Shown here in pieces: positions 1 to 9,000 of a DNA stretch of 64,000 nt. Each line of letters starts with the position of its first letter. The stretch's first letter is position 1. The notes beneath the pieces were generated by a model, which was not told the DNA's origin, searched no databases, and worked only from the letters and a program-made list of their open reading frames with translations. Source of the DNA: Polychytrium aggregatum (Eukaryota; Chytridiomycota; Chytridiomycetes; Polychytriales); NCBI RefSeq assembly GCF_025602895.1, contig NW_026516261.1:186001-250000 (forward strand), written 5' to 3'. A program made the position numbers and the translations under genes.

Positions 1-163
1 GGACCGCCAGACAGATAAATAGCCCGCCTTCGTCCGCTCATGTTTCTGGTCATCACCTTCGACCCCAGACACACTTGACTCTAGATCATAGCCTCGCTAA
101 GATCAATAAAAGCACCTTCTCTATCTTCTTCTTTTGACTTCCTCTTGATCCCGTGATCTGACA
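1..163 (+). repeat. LTR right end, family D (+ orientation)
   Basis: This stretch matches the reverse complement of the D LTR at 3152-3314 except for a small difference after the AATAAA signal near 112. It ends in TGACA like that LTR. Being in + orientation, it is not the 3' LTR of the minus-strand D elements to the right. It is more likely the end of a separate D insertion that continues left of the window and interrupts the C element gag at 164. The flank 164-168 (GTCTG) should be its target duplication. Confidence 0.8.
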
Positions 164-1528
164 GTCTGCCACCGCTCGCATGGCTTCCTGTGTATCACTC
201 GTATTTCCGTCTTCCCACACGGCTGATAAGTTGATGGATTCGGGAAGTGTCTCTATTTCACAGGCATAAGCACCTCCATTGCATGCACCACTGACGTGAA
301 CCCCGATACTGTTTGCACCACCCCCAAGACTATCGTCCTTCTCTCCTTCGGCTGTACAATTAAGGCCTGGAAGAGAGGCGTCCGTTAGTCTTGGGTGTGC
401 GCTCCCAGCCGGTGCCAACCGTAGCGGTACATACTCTGGAGTGTGCAATCCTCTGTGGCGAGACTCTTCCCCGTCCGTGGGTTGGGATTGCAATTGGCGG
501 TAACTGGTCGTAGCCGAGGCACCCTTCTTTTCGTCGGATTCCACAGTGACTTGGCGGACTGGCAGTCTTCTGCGATGCTTCTCCTTCTCCTTTTCAGGGC
601 ATCGGGCCGCGATGTGTCCGGCATTGATTCTTCTGCAATAGAAACAGCCATCATTCGCTCGGAGGTAGTCTCGCTCACGGGCCGAGAGATGGGGTCCCCC
701 GGATCGGTGACCCCTCTGGACGGCATCTACATCCATTGGGATCACTTGAGGAAGTAGGCTTGGGGGCTGGACCGCCGGAGTTGCCTGGCGGTCCCAGATC
801 ATTCCCAGTCGCAAGGTCTCCGTGATCAAGGCGGGGATGTCCTCTCTAAGCTCCGTCTCATAATTGTGGAGCATCTGGACATACGGACGCAAGGTCTCAT
901 GCAGTCCTTCCACGAAGTAACCGGTCTTGGAGAACGTTGTTAGCTTCGTGGCCGCAGCCGAGAGCTCCAAGAATCTGTCAATGTAGTTGGCAAGGTTCCG
1001 GAATTTCTTTGACTGTGAGAGAGACTTGAGCTCCTGTTCGGCTTTCGACGCCGAGTCAGACGGAATGAAGGTGTTCACCAACGTTGCTCGGAGCATGGCC
1101 CACGAAGCCAGGGACGCCCGAAGTCCTGAGTTGTGGGCCGAGAACCACCAGGTGTGGGCCTTCTCCTGGAAAAAGGTAGCAGCCAATCTGACTTGAACAG
1201 CCCCCTCGTAATAATCCCCTGCGAAGGTGAAGACTTCATCGAGGGCAATAAGGAAGGCATTCACGGTCGCTGCGTCCCTGTTGCCCTTGAAAGGGGGGAC
1301 GGCTGCCTCGAGTTTCTTGAGGAAGGTCACCTTGGCAGTCAATTCATTCTGGCAAGGCGGGCTAGATTGTGGCTTGCGGTTCATGTGTTGAGCAGCATAC
1401 GTCAATATGAGCTCCTGTTGCTCTGGGAGAAGGGCTCCGGCATGGCTATTGAGGGCCCCGTCAACGGTGACGTAGTCCTTCCAGGCTCCGCGAACAAGGT
1501 CTTCGAAAGAAACAGGAGCGACATTCAT
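164..1528 (-). pseudogene. gag: Family C Gag, truncated at its C-terminus
   Basis: Gag would form the cytoplasmic virus-like particle and bind element RNA. The frame starts at ATG 1526-1528 and is open to 164, after which it reads into the D LTR. A retrotransposon gag capsid region lies in the middle, with the typical Trp-Trp and leucine-rich helices (roughly residues 75-240). A Pro-Met-Asp-Val-Asp motif is followed by a zinc knuckle. That knuckle is unusual: Cys-x2-Cys-x6-His-x4-Cys rather than x4 before the His. About 150 residues follow the knuckle, rich in charged and Ser/Gly residues, before truncation. The gag/pol junction is lost, so the recoding mode of this family cannot be read here. 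Confidence 0.75.
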
Positions 1529-1580
1529 CCTCGGTTGAGGTTTGCCAGTGGTCTCCGGATGGACCGAGGTTCAAGAGAGG

Positions 1581-1710
1581 GCCAAGCGGGACGAAACAGC
1601 TCAGGCAGCGGGCCAGAGCGGACAGGAAAGACTTGCGAGGGCAGGAGGGCTCGGCGGGGAGCCAGGCGGGACGGGCGAGCTCGGGCAGCAAGCCAGAGCA
1701 GACAGGAATC
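1581..1710 (-). repeat. Imperfect 50-bp direct repeat in the C leader
   Basis: Two copies, 1581-1630 and 1661-1710, lie 80 bp apart in the untranslated leader between primer-binding site and gag. Both begin GCCA(A/G)GCGGGACG and end with GCCAGAGC(G/A)GACAGGAA. A packaging or leader-structure role is possible but not shown. Confidence 0.6.
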
Positions 1711-1732
1711 TAGAGGTCGGGGATATGTTAGA

Positions 1733-1744
1733 CCGATGCTACCA
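1733..1744 (-). promoter_or_regulatory. Primer-binding site of family C (tRNA-iMet type)
   Basis: On the minus strand the 12 nt TGGTAGCATCGG follow the LTR end after a 2-nt spacer (TA). The same 12-mer is used by families A and D. It predicts a tRNA ending CCGATGCTACCA. The implied A1:U72 pair is typical of eukaryotic initiator tRNA-Met. Confidence 0.75.
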
Positions 1745-1746
1745 TA

Positions 1747-1902
1747 TGATGTAGACATACCTCTTTTATTTCCGTTGCCCCCTCCATCGAGGCGGGGCGA
1801 GCAGCCGCCTTTTATGCCTGGTGGTGGGGGCCGTTGGCGCGTGTTGGGTCCCACAACAGCGCGCACCCATTTCCATATCCATTACTTCAACACCCTACAT
1901 CA
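1747..1902 (-). repeat. 5' LTR of family C (156 bp)
   Basis: The minus-strand LTR begins TGATGTAG and ends CTACATCA, a perfect 8-bp terminal inverted repeat. It contains a TATA-like CATAAAAGG (1809-1817 on the + coordinates) and an AAATAAAAG poly(A) signal near the 3' end. At 156 bp it is short for a Ty3/gypsy LTR. The partner LTR is not in the window, so the limits rest on the inverted repeat and the adjacent primer-binding site. Confidence 0.65.
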
Positions 1903-1944
1903 TGTGACTTCAACCTTAGTTCGACCACGTCGCTATCCCTGTGC

Positions 1945-2136
1945 TCATTGTCCATTACACAGTCCCTTGCCGTGGTTGGCGGCAATGCGGTGGGGTTCGT
2001 CGATGAGAGAGTTGATCAGGTGAGGTCCGGTGGTGAAAGTCAATAGTTCAGCGTCGGGGGTTGGAGTCGGATGGCGGCAACTCGCCGGGTCCTTCAGAGG
2101 TCGTAGGATCCAGGGGTTGCCGCCTCGTCGTTTCCC
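1945..2136 (-). pseudogene. pol: Family D pol N-terminal remnant in the -1 frame
   Basis: The -1 frame is open from the heptamer at 2130-2136, through the gag stop, to a TGA at 1945-1947. It ends before any recognisable protease active site. Only about 40 bp more of D sequence remain before the C insertion. The early stop suggests this copy was already inactive, or that a frameshift lies nearby. Confidence 0.5.
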
Positions 2137-3152
2137 TGATCTTCGTAAAAGGTGGCCTGGTCGGCGGTCTCGACGATGGCGTTGATGCGGGGCTGGTTCA
2201 AGGGACACTGCGAGGCAATGTGGCCGAACTTGCGGCAGCGGAAGCAGCCTCCGTTACGGCGGAGGTACTCCTTCTCGCGGTCGGTGAGCTTCTTGATCGG
2301 GCGCATGTCGACGTTGTCGAGGTCCATGGCGTTGGGGTCACGTGCGGGAGGCTGGGTCGGCTGGAAGGCGGGACGAGGAGGACGGACCATGGGGCGGAAC
2401 TGCGGCTGGCCAGGTGGAGCGCGGAAGAGAGGAGGACGCTGGAACTGGAGCTCGCGGAAGGGTTGGTCGCGGAACGGAGTGCGAGCTGGCTGCTGGATCA
2501 GTGGTTGAGGTTGACCCATGATGGACTCGTATCGCTCGGCGAGGGCCATGGCATCTTCGAGGGTGGCTGTGTTGGAGTCAAGTTTCCATTCGACTTCGAT
2601 GCGCACCCTGTGCTTGAGCTTGGTGAGGTAGCGCTGCAGGTTCTGGCGGTTGTTGCTGAAGTGGGGCAGCTCGAGGAGGAGATCGCGGAAGCGAGAGTTG
2701 AACTGCTCGACGGAGCCGGTGTGGCGCAGTGCTTCGAACTCATCCTCGGTGGTGCGCAGCGAGGTGGACGGAAGGAAGGTGTCGCGGACGAGGGACAGGA
2801 CGGCGGCCGGGGTCAGGTTGTCGAGTTGCTTGCCCTGGGACCAGAGGCGCCACCAGGTCTTAGCCTTGCCCTTGAGGTTCATGGCGACGGTGGCGACGGC
2901 GGTGGCGTCATCGAGACTGTGGAAGGCAATGTACTCGGTCATTGAGAAGACAAACTCGTCAACGACAGCAGCCTTACGCTCGCCAGTAAAGGCGTCGGGG
3001 AGCGGGATCTTGGGACGCTTGAAACCGGGAGGGACCGTGGGGAGATTCGGCTGGGCGGTCAGGGCGGAGAGGACCAGGGCGCGGTCCTCGAGCGAGAGTT
3101 GTTCAAGGGCTTGGAGGCAGGCATTGACGGCGGGATCGTCCGATGCTACCAT
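2094..3152 (-). CDS. gag: Family D Gag (352 aa)
   Basis: This is the structural Gag polyprotein. The ATG (3150-3152) is made from the last base of the LTR plus the first two bases of the primer-binding site, so residues 1-4 (Met-Val-Ala-Ser) are encoded across that junction. A capsid-type domain follows (Trp-Trp near residue 100, then the Arg-Asp-x-Phe and Phe-x-Asn-Arg-Phe region). A Pro/Arg/Gln-rich linker leads to an Ala-Met-Asp-Leu-Asp motif and a canonical zinc knuckle Cys-x2-Cys-x4-His-x4-Cys near residue 310. No upstream ATG lies in the short space available, which supports this start. The frame is intact. Confidence 0.85.
   Translation of the reverse strand: MVASDDPAVNACLQALEQLSLEDRALVLSALTAQPNLPTVPPGFKRPKIPLPDAFTGERKAAVVDEFVFSMTEYIAFHSLDDATAVATVAMNLKGKAKTWWRLWSQGKQLDNLTPAAVLSLVRDTFLPSTSLRTTEDEFEALRHTGSVEQFNSRFRDLLLELPHFSNNRQNLQRYLTKLKHRVRIEVEWKLDSNTATLEDAMALAERYESIMGQPQPLIQQPARTPFRDQPFRELQFQRPPLFRAPPGQPQFRPMVRPPRPAFQPTQPPARDPNAMDLDNVDMRPIKKLTDREKEYLRRNGGCFRCRKFGHIASQCPLNQPRINAIVETADQATFYEDQGNDEAATPGSYDL
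2130..2136 (-). promoter_or_regulatory. -1 frameshift heptamer of family D (G GGA AAC)
   Basis: On the minus strand the gag codons read xxG GGA AAC, a canonical X XXY YYZ slippery site about 12 codons before the gag stop. The -1 frame continues past the stop. I see no strong stem-loop at the usual 5-9 nt spacing. Confidence 0.6.
3140..3151 (-). promoter_or_regulatory. Primer-binding site of family D
   Basis: TGGTAGCATCGG abuts the LTR end with no spacer, identical to the sites of families A and C. It doubles as the beginning of the gag coding sequence. Confidence 0.8.
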
Positions 3153-3573
3153 GTCAGATCACGGGATCAAGAGGAAGTCAAAAGAAGAAGATAGAGAAGG
3201 GTTTTATTGATCTTAGCGAGGCTATGATCTAGAGTCAAGTGTGTCTGGGGTCGAAGGTGATGACCAGAAACATGAGCGGACGAAGGCGGGCTATTTATCT
3301 GTCTGGCGGTCCCGGAGGCGAAGCCTGCCGCAGCGGGGGCGAAGCAGCGGAGGCGGCGGGACAGCAGCCAGGCAGCAGCGGCTAACCGGAGAAACATGTG
3401 AAAGTCTGACAAATGCTCGGTGGCTGACAAATGCGGGTGACACAGCGTCTGACTAATGCATAGCGATGACAAATGCAGGGAACACAGAGCGGCGTGTGCA
3501 ACATGAGAGCAAGGAAAAAGGAAAGGCGTCACAGGACAAAGGAAAAAGAAAGTGTGCGACGCAAACAGTGACA
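3152..3573 (-). repeat. LTR of family D (about 422 bp), shared by two D copies
   Basis: The minus-strand right end (TGACA at 3152) is fixed by the primer-binding site and by the second copy at 1-163. The left end (TGTCA at 3573) is inferred from the TGTCA/TGACA terminal repeat and is less certain, because no purine tract precedes it. It carries an ATAAATAG TATA-like box (3291-3298), an AATAAA signal (3203-3208) and four TGAC(A/T)AATGC repeats. The pol frame of copy X runs about 44 bp into it. Confidence 0.65.
3407..3476 (-). repeat. Four-copy decamer cluster in the D LTR U3
   Basis: TGACAAATGC occurs at 3407-3416, 3425-3434 and 3467-3476, with a variant TGACTAATGC at 3450-3459. The cluster lies upstream of the TATA-like box in the direction of transcription, where transcription-factor sites are expected. 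Confidence 0.6.
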
Positions 3574-5591
3574 CAAGTGCGACGGTGCAGCTAGGCGGGC
3601 AGAGGGATCTGTGACAGCTGCCGTGGGAAACTCTGGTGAGAATCTGACGGTGGACGGGAGCTCTAACCTGTATCCATTTGAACCAATCTTCTCCAACACC
3701 TTGTAGGGACCGACGTAGGGTAGCTGGAGCTTGGACGGGTCGATGTCGTCGTGGTCGAAGTGGTAAGTGGCCGTATTGATCAGGACCTGGTCGCCGATGT
3801 TGTACTGGATGTCGGTCCTGTGAAGGTTCGCATAGTAACTTGCTTTGTCTTGCGCCTTATTCAGGTTCTCGACGACGACATCGACCGTGGCTTGCATCTC
3901 TTCTACGGACTGGGCAACTGGGTCCGTCGTGCCGACTACTGCGAGGTTGGCCGGCGACCTGGGATGCTGTCCGTGGAGGAGGTAGAAGGAGGAATAACCC
4001 GTTGACGACGAGGTATGGTCGTTGATGGCAAATTGCACGTAGGGAAGTTGTGCGAGCCAGTTTGTTTTGAACGTGTGGGCTGAGCATCTGATTGCTTCTA
4101 CAACCACAGGCACGAATCGTTCCACTTGGCCTGCGGCTTCATGGTGGTAGGCGAAGGCGATCCGGAGCTGGGTCTTCAGGATTTCGCTGAGCCTACCCCA
4201 GAAGGCCGACCGGAAGCGGGGGTCCCGGTCGGTGACGAAGGTTCCCGCCAGGCCAAAGTGGACGAAAACGTCCTCAAAGTACTGTCTGGCAACGTCTTGG
4301 GCCGTGTCGTTCTTGGAGCCAGGTACGAGGACGACGTACTTCGTCAGTGCGTCGACGAAGAATGTGACGGTGTTGTATGTCTTGCCTGAGTGGGGGTCAG
4401 TGACAGCGGGTAGACCAAGGATGAAGTCGATGGCGATGACATCCATCTTGCGAGTGGGCGGTGGGACCTTGGAGAAGTGACCATATGCCTGCTGACGCCT
4501 TATCTTTGATCTTTGACAGACGTCGCAGTGGGACACCCAGGAGGATACATCCTTGGACATCGAGGGCCAATGGTAATGGGCGGCGAGGGACTTGAGGAGG
4601 ACATTGGTGCCGGGATGTGCGGCGCAGAGGGAGTCGTGGAACTGACTAATGATCTTTCGTTTTAGGTCCCCCCCAGCTACACAGACACGGTGGCCGTCAA
4701 ACAGGATGACGCCGTTGTCTAGGGAGAACCTGTGGAGCTGAGCCCGCATCCAGGGCTTGAGGACCGAGGGATCGTTGGTGGTGAGTGCTTGATGGATGAG
4801 GGACAGTGCTGCATCTTGGGAGTAATGGGACTTGATCTCGTCGGTGAGCAGTGTGGGATCGGGGCCGAAAGCTTGGATGGCGTTGATGATTGACACTTGT
4901 ACTTCCTTGCTCTGGTTGTGTGGCATTCTCGACAACGCATCCGCCACCTTGTTCCAGGATCCGGGAATCCACTCGATCTCAAGGTCGAAATCAAGCATGG
5001 TGGCGACGGCACGCTGCTGTCGCCGGTTCAGGTTCTTGGAGTCCAGGATGTGCCTCAAGGCTTTCTGGTCCGTGTGAAGGTGGACTTTTCTGCCGGTGAG
5101 ATACCCTCGGAATTTCTCGAGGTGTCGGGTGATGGCGAGGAGCTCTCCGTCGTAGGCGGAGTAGTTGAGCTCCGGGCCGTGGAGCTTCTGGGAGTGGAAG
5201 GCGACGGGTTTGACTACTCCGTCGCTGTCGTAGTCTTGTCCAACCCACCCGCCGATGGCAGAGTTGGACTCTGACCAGTCGGTGTGGAGGTGGACATCGA
5301 GTGAGGGGTCGAACATGTGGAGAGCTTGTGGGGTCAAGGACCTGACTTGTTCGAAGCGACTAATCAGGTCTTGGTTCCATTCGACAGGGGCCATGGAATT
5401 CTTGGACTTGGACTTGATGGCGGAGCTCAAGGGACCAACGAGGGATGCGAGCCCTGGGACGAGCGGCATGATCGTGTTCGCCAGTCCCAGGAAGCTCCTG
5501 AGTTGGTGTTCCGTCACGGGGCGAGGGAAATTCTCGAGTGCTTCGGTCCTGGACGGATGGACCTTGATGATGCCTTCACCGATGTCGAACC
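3529..5591 (-). pseudogene. pol: Pol 3' half: end of RT, RNase H, integrase (family D, copy X)
   Basis: This is the downstream half of a Ty3/gypsy Pol separated from its RT by the E insertion. In order it shows the RT connection region, RNase H (His-Thr-Asp-Trp-Ser-Glu-Ser in place of the usual Asp-Ala-Ser), and the integrase HHCC finger (a His pair followed by Cys-Asp-Val-Cys). Next come the integrase catalytic Asp in Ile-Asp-Phe-Ile, the second Asp in Thr-Asp-Arg-Asp-Pro-Arg-Phe, a Glu in a divergent Gly-Gln-Val-Glu-Arg, and a GPY motif. The C-terminus is short and has no chromodomain, unlike families A, B and E. Residues after about 3573 are LTR-encoded. The first nine residues of the apparent ORF (upstream of 5591) come from the E LTR and do not belong to it. 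Confidence 0.85.
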
Positions 5592-6010
5592 TGTAAGGAG
5601 TGAACAAGCGCAAGGACGAAGACCAAGTGCTTGGTATGAGCTTTATTAGCTTTTAGCCCCGAACACCAAAGAACAAGTTTTGTTCGAACTGGTGTTCAAC
5701 ATAGGCTCAGACATGCAGGGCTATTTATAGACCGGGAGAAGGTCGAGGGGCAAAAGTGGGCGAGAAGGGTGGAGCATCACAGAGAAGCGAGAAGGGGGTG
5801 CGAGAGTGGCTGGTGTGCAAGCGAGAGAGGCTTGGCACAGCCCGGGGACATGTGCCGAGCGGTGGGGGAGGCAGGAAACCAGTAGACGCGGGTGGCAACG
5901 GCGCGTGCTCATGCATGGGGGCAAACAAACACGTGGGGACTCATGATTGGTGCGGAGGGCGAGAGCATGCGGGACAATCTCATTGGTCCGTTGTGATGCT
6001 GGTCATCACA
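5592..6010 (-). repeat. 3' LTR of E (419 bp)
   Basis: On the minus strand it begins TGTGATGACC and ends CTCCTTACA. It follows the purine tract AAGGAGGAGATAG (6011-6023). The pol stop TAG forms the last three bases of that tract, directly against the LTR. It contains TATAAATA (5722-5729), the 12-mer complementary to the primer-binding site (5679-5690) and an AATAAAG signal (5641-5647). Confidence 0.95.
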
Positions 6011-9000
6011 CTATCTCCTCCTTAAACTACGGCGTGTTCCATCTTGAGTTCTCCTGGGGCCAGGCTTGTCTGGGTAGCGTCGGTGGTACTCCGCGGCCAC
6101 CGTTGGGGCAAAGACAATGTCGGCGGGCTCCCAACTTCGATCGGTGACCGGGTAGCCTTTCCAATCGATGAGATAGTGCAGCTTTCCGCGCACGAACTTG
6201 GAGTCTAAGATCTCTTCGACCTCCCACTCCAAGTTCCCATCGATGACCACCGCAGGGGGCGGCGCTTGCACCCGACCCGGAAGCGAGTTCTTCTTGTAGG
6301 GCTCAAGAAGAGACACATGGAACACCGGGTGCACCTTTATGTCCTTTGGCAAGTCCAGGCGGAAAGCCAATGTCCCGACGGCCTCGAGGATGGTGAATGG
6401 TCCAATCCTCTGGTAATCCAGCTTCTTGCTTGGGCGAGTGGTGCTGATGTTACGAGTCAGCACCCAGACTTGATCGCCCGGACGCAAGTCGGGAGCCTGG
6501 GACCTCCGGAGATCTGAGAAGTGCTTGTAGTCAGACTTTGCCTTCTCAAGATTCTCCTTCAACAGTGCCAGGTTCCGCTGGAGATGTTCAACCCTCTCCG
6601 TGGCAGAGGGAACATCAGGGCCGCCAGCGACAACGGGGACTTCGAACCTTGGGTGGAACCCATAGGTTGCCAAGAATGGCGAGGCATGTGTTGACGAGTT
6701 CTCGAGGTTATTGTAAGAGAACTCGGCCAACGGCAGCAGCTCGGCCCAGTCATCTTGCTGATACGACGTGTAACAGCGCAGGTATTGGTTGATGACCTGG
6801 TTGACCCTCTCAGTCTGTCCATCGGTCTGGGGATGGAAGGCCGTGGACAGACTGGTTTGGATCCCGAGCTGCGTGCAGAGTGCCTTCCAGAACCGAGAGG
6901 TGAACTGACTTCCTCGGTCTGAAACCACTGTGTCGGGGAGGCCATGGAGACGAAAGACATTGTCGAGGAACAGTGACGCAGTCTCCTCCGCCGACGGCAG
7001 TGAACGCCAGGACATAAAGTGTGCCATCTTTGTGAGGCTGCATACCACCACAAAGATGCAGGTGTGACCCTTGGACTTTGGCAGATCAGTGATAAAGTCC
7101 ATGGTCAGTGTCCCCCAGGGTCGATCGGCTGTCTGGAGTGGCAACAGGAACCCAAACGGCTTGTGTCGCGGAGCTTTCGAGCGTGCACAGGTGTCGCACG
7201 TCGAGACGTACTCTTTGACATCTTTCCGATAGGTTTGCCACCAAAACTGTCGCGATACCAGAGCCAGAGTCCGTCGGATGCCTGGATGACCCACAGCGAC
7301 TGGGTCATGGCACGACTTGAGCGCCGGAACTCGGCACGACTCTGGGACCACAATCCTGTTCTGGAAGGTGAGGTACTGGCCATTCCAGACGAACTTCGGG
7401 TCACGACGGTATTTGTCTAGACCGGGATCCCGAGCCTGCTCTTCGGCTATGAGCTGCAGCAAATCCACAGGGTCACTGCGACTTGCAACCGAAGAGCGGG
7501 CGTCTCTGCTTCGGAGCACGCGTATCACCGCGGCAGGATCGAGAAGCAGAGGCGGATCCCTCGACACGGAGGCCGACGAAGGGATGTAGTCCGAGCGACG
7601 AGACAGGGCATCGGCCTTGCCGTTCCTCGCACCAGGACGGTACTGGATGCGGATGTCGAACCGAGACAAGAACTGGGACCACCGTGCATGACGCTGGTTT
7701 AGGATGCGAGCCGTTGCCAGGTACTCCAAGTTCTTGTGATCGGTCAGAACGGCAACGGGATGCTGGGCGCCTTCGAGGTAGTGTCGCCACGCCTCGAAAG
7801 CCTCCTTGATCGCCAACAGCTCTTTCTCGTATATGCTGTAGTTACGTTCAGCATTCGAGAGTGTCCGCGAATGGAACGAGCAAGGATGAAGGCGATCATC
7901 AGCACCCCGCTGGGAGAGCACGCATCCAAGCGCAAAGTCCGACGCATCTGACTCTACGACGAACGGCTTGGATGGGTCCGGATGCACCAGAACGGGCTCC
8001 GAAACGAAGGCATCCTTCAAGGATCTGAATGCTTTATCGGCTTCGCGGGACCACTGGAAGCCATGCGTCTTCCGGAAGAGCCGAGTCATGGGCCCCGCGA
8101 TCTTTGCGTATCCATCGATGAAGCGTCGATAGAAGTTCGCAAACCCGACAAAGGATCGAAGATCCGAGATGTTGCGCGGTATGGGCCAATCCAAGATCGC
8201 AGAGAGCTTGGATCGCTCCATACCGATGCCCTCGGGCGAGACCATGAAACCAAGGAACGAGACCGAGGTTTTGGAGAACTCGCACTTCTCCAGCTTGCAA
8301 TACAGCTTTGCAGCTCGGAGCTTCGAGAGGACCTGCTTGACGTGCTCTACATGCTGCGACGGATCAGCACTGTAGATCAAGATATCGTCAAGATACGCAA
8401 TTGCGAACTGGTCCAACTCGGTGCGCAGGACGTCGTTGATGAAGTGCTGGAACGTCGCTGGCGCGTTGGTGAGCCCAAAGGGCATCACCAAGTACTCGAA
8501 GTGCCCATATCGAGTACGGAAAGCTGTCTTCCACTCGTCCCCGGAGCGGATGCGCAGCAGATTGTAGGCTCCACGAAGGTCCAGCTTAGTGAACACCTTC
8601 GCGCCTCGAAGTCGGTCCAGCAGCTCGCCGATCAGCGGTAAAGGGTAACGGTTCTTTACCGTGATACCGTTCAGTGCGCGGTAGTCAACGCAAAGACGAA
8701 GTGAGCCGTCCTTCTTCTTGACGAAGAGGATTGGTGAGCCTGCTGGGGACGACGAAGGACGAACGAATCCCTTGGCAAGATTCTCGTCGAGATAGTCACG
8801 CAGAGCGTGAAGTTCGGGCTCGGACAGTGAGTACAGAGGCCCGAACTTTGGCGACTTGCCCGGCTCCAAGTCAATGGGGCAGTCATAAGGGCGATGCGGA
8901 GGCAAGGAGTCAGCTTCCTGTTTAGAGAAAACAGACAGGAAGTCCTTGTACTCCGCAGGCACTTCGACAGTCGCAGTGCTCGGCTCGTCAGTGGGCAGGA

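Larger units (their letters stand above)
164..1902 (-). mobile_element. Family C Ty3/gypsy element, 5' part only
   Basis: Read on the minus strand this holds a 5' LTR (1747-1902), a primer-binding site (1733-1744), a leader and most of gag. It is cut at 164 by the D LTR. The element sits inside the pol region of a D element, whose sequence resumes at 1903. Protease, RT, RNase H and integrase are not in the window. Confidence 0.75.
1903..3573 (-). mobile_element. Family D element copy Y, 5' part
   Basis: This minus-strand fragment has LTR (3152-3573), primer-binding site (3140-3151), complete gag (2094-3152) and the first part of the pol frame. It is cut at 1902/1903 by the C element. Its 5' LTR is also where the pol of the neighbouring D copy X (3574-12747) ends, giving the order pol-LTR-gag on one strand. 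That is a tandem pair sharing one LTR. Confidence 0.7.

Noticed and set aside
2061-2945. 294-codon + strand ORF opposite D Gag
   Set aside because: Shadow of a GC-rich gag; the minus strand has a zinc knuckle and capsid motifs.
5592-5613. Extra N-terminal residues of the 694-codon pol ORF ending at 3529
   Set aside because: They come from the E LTR, not from D pol.
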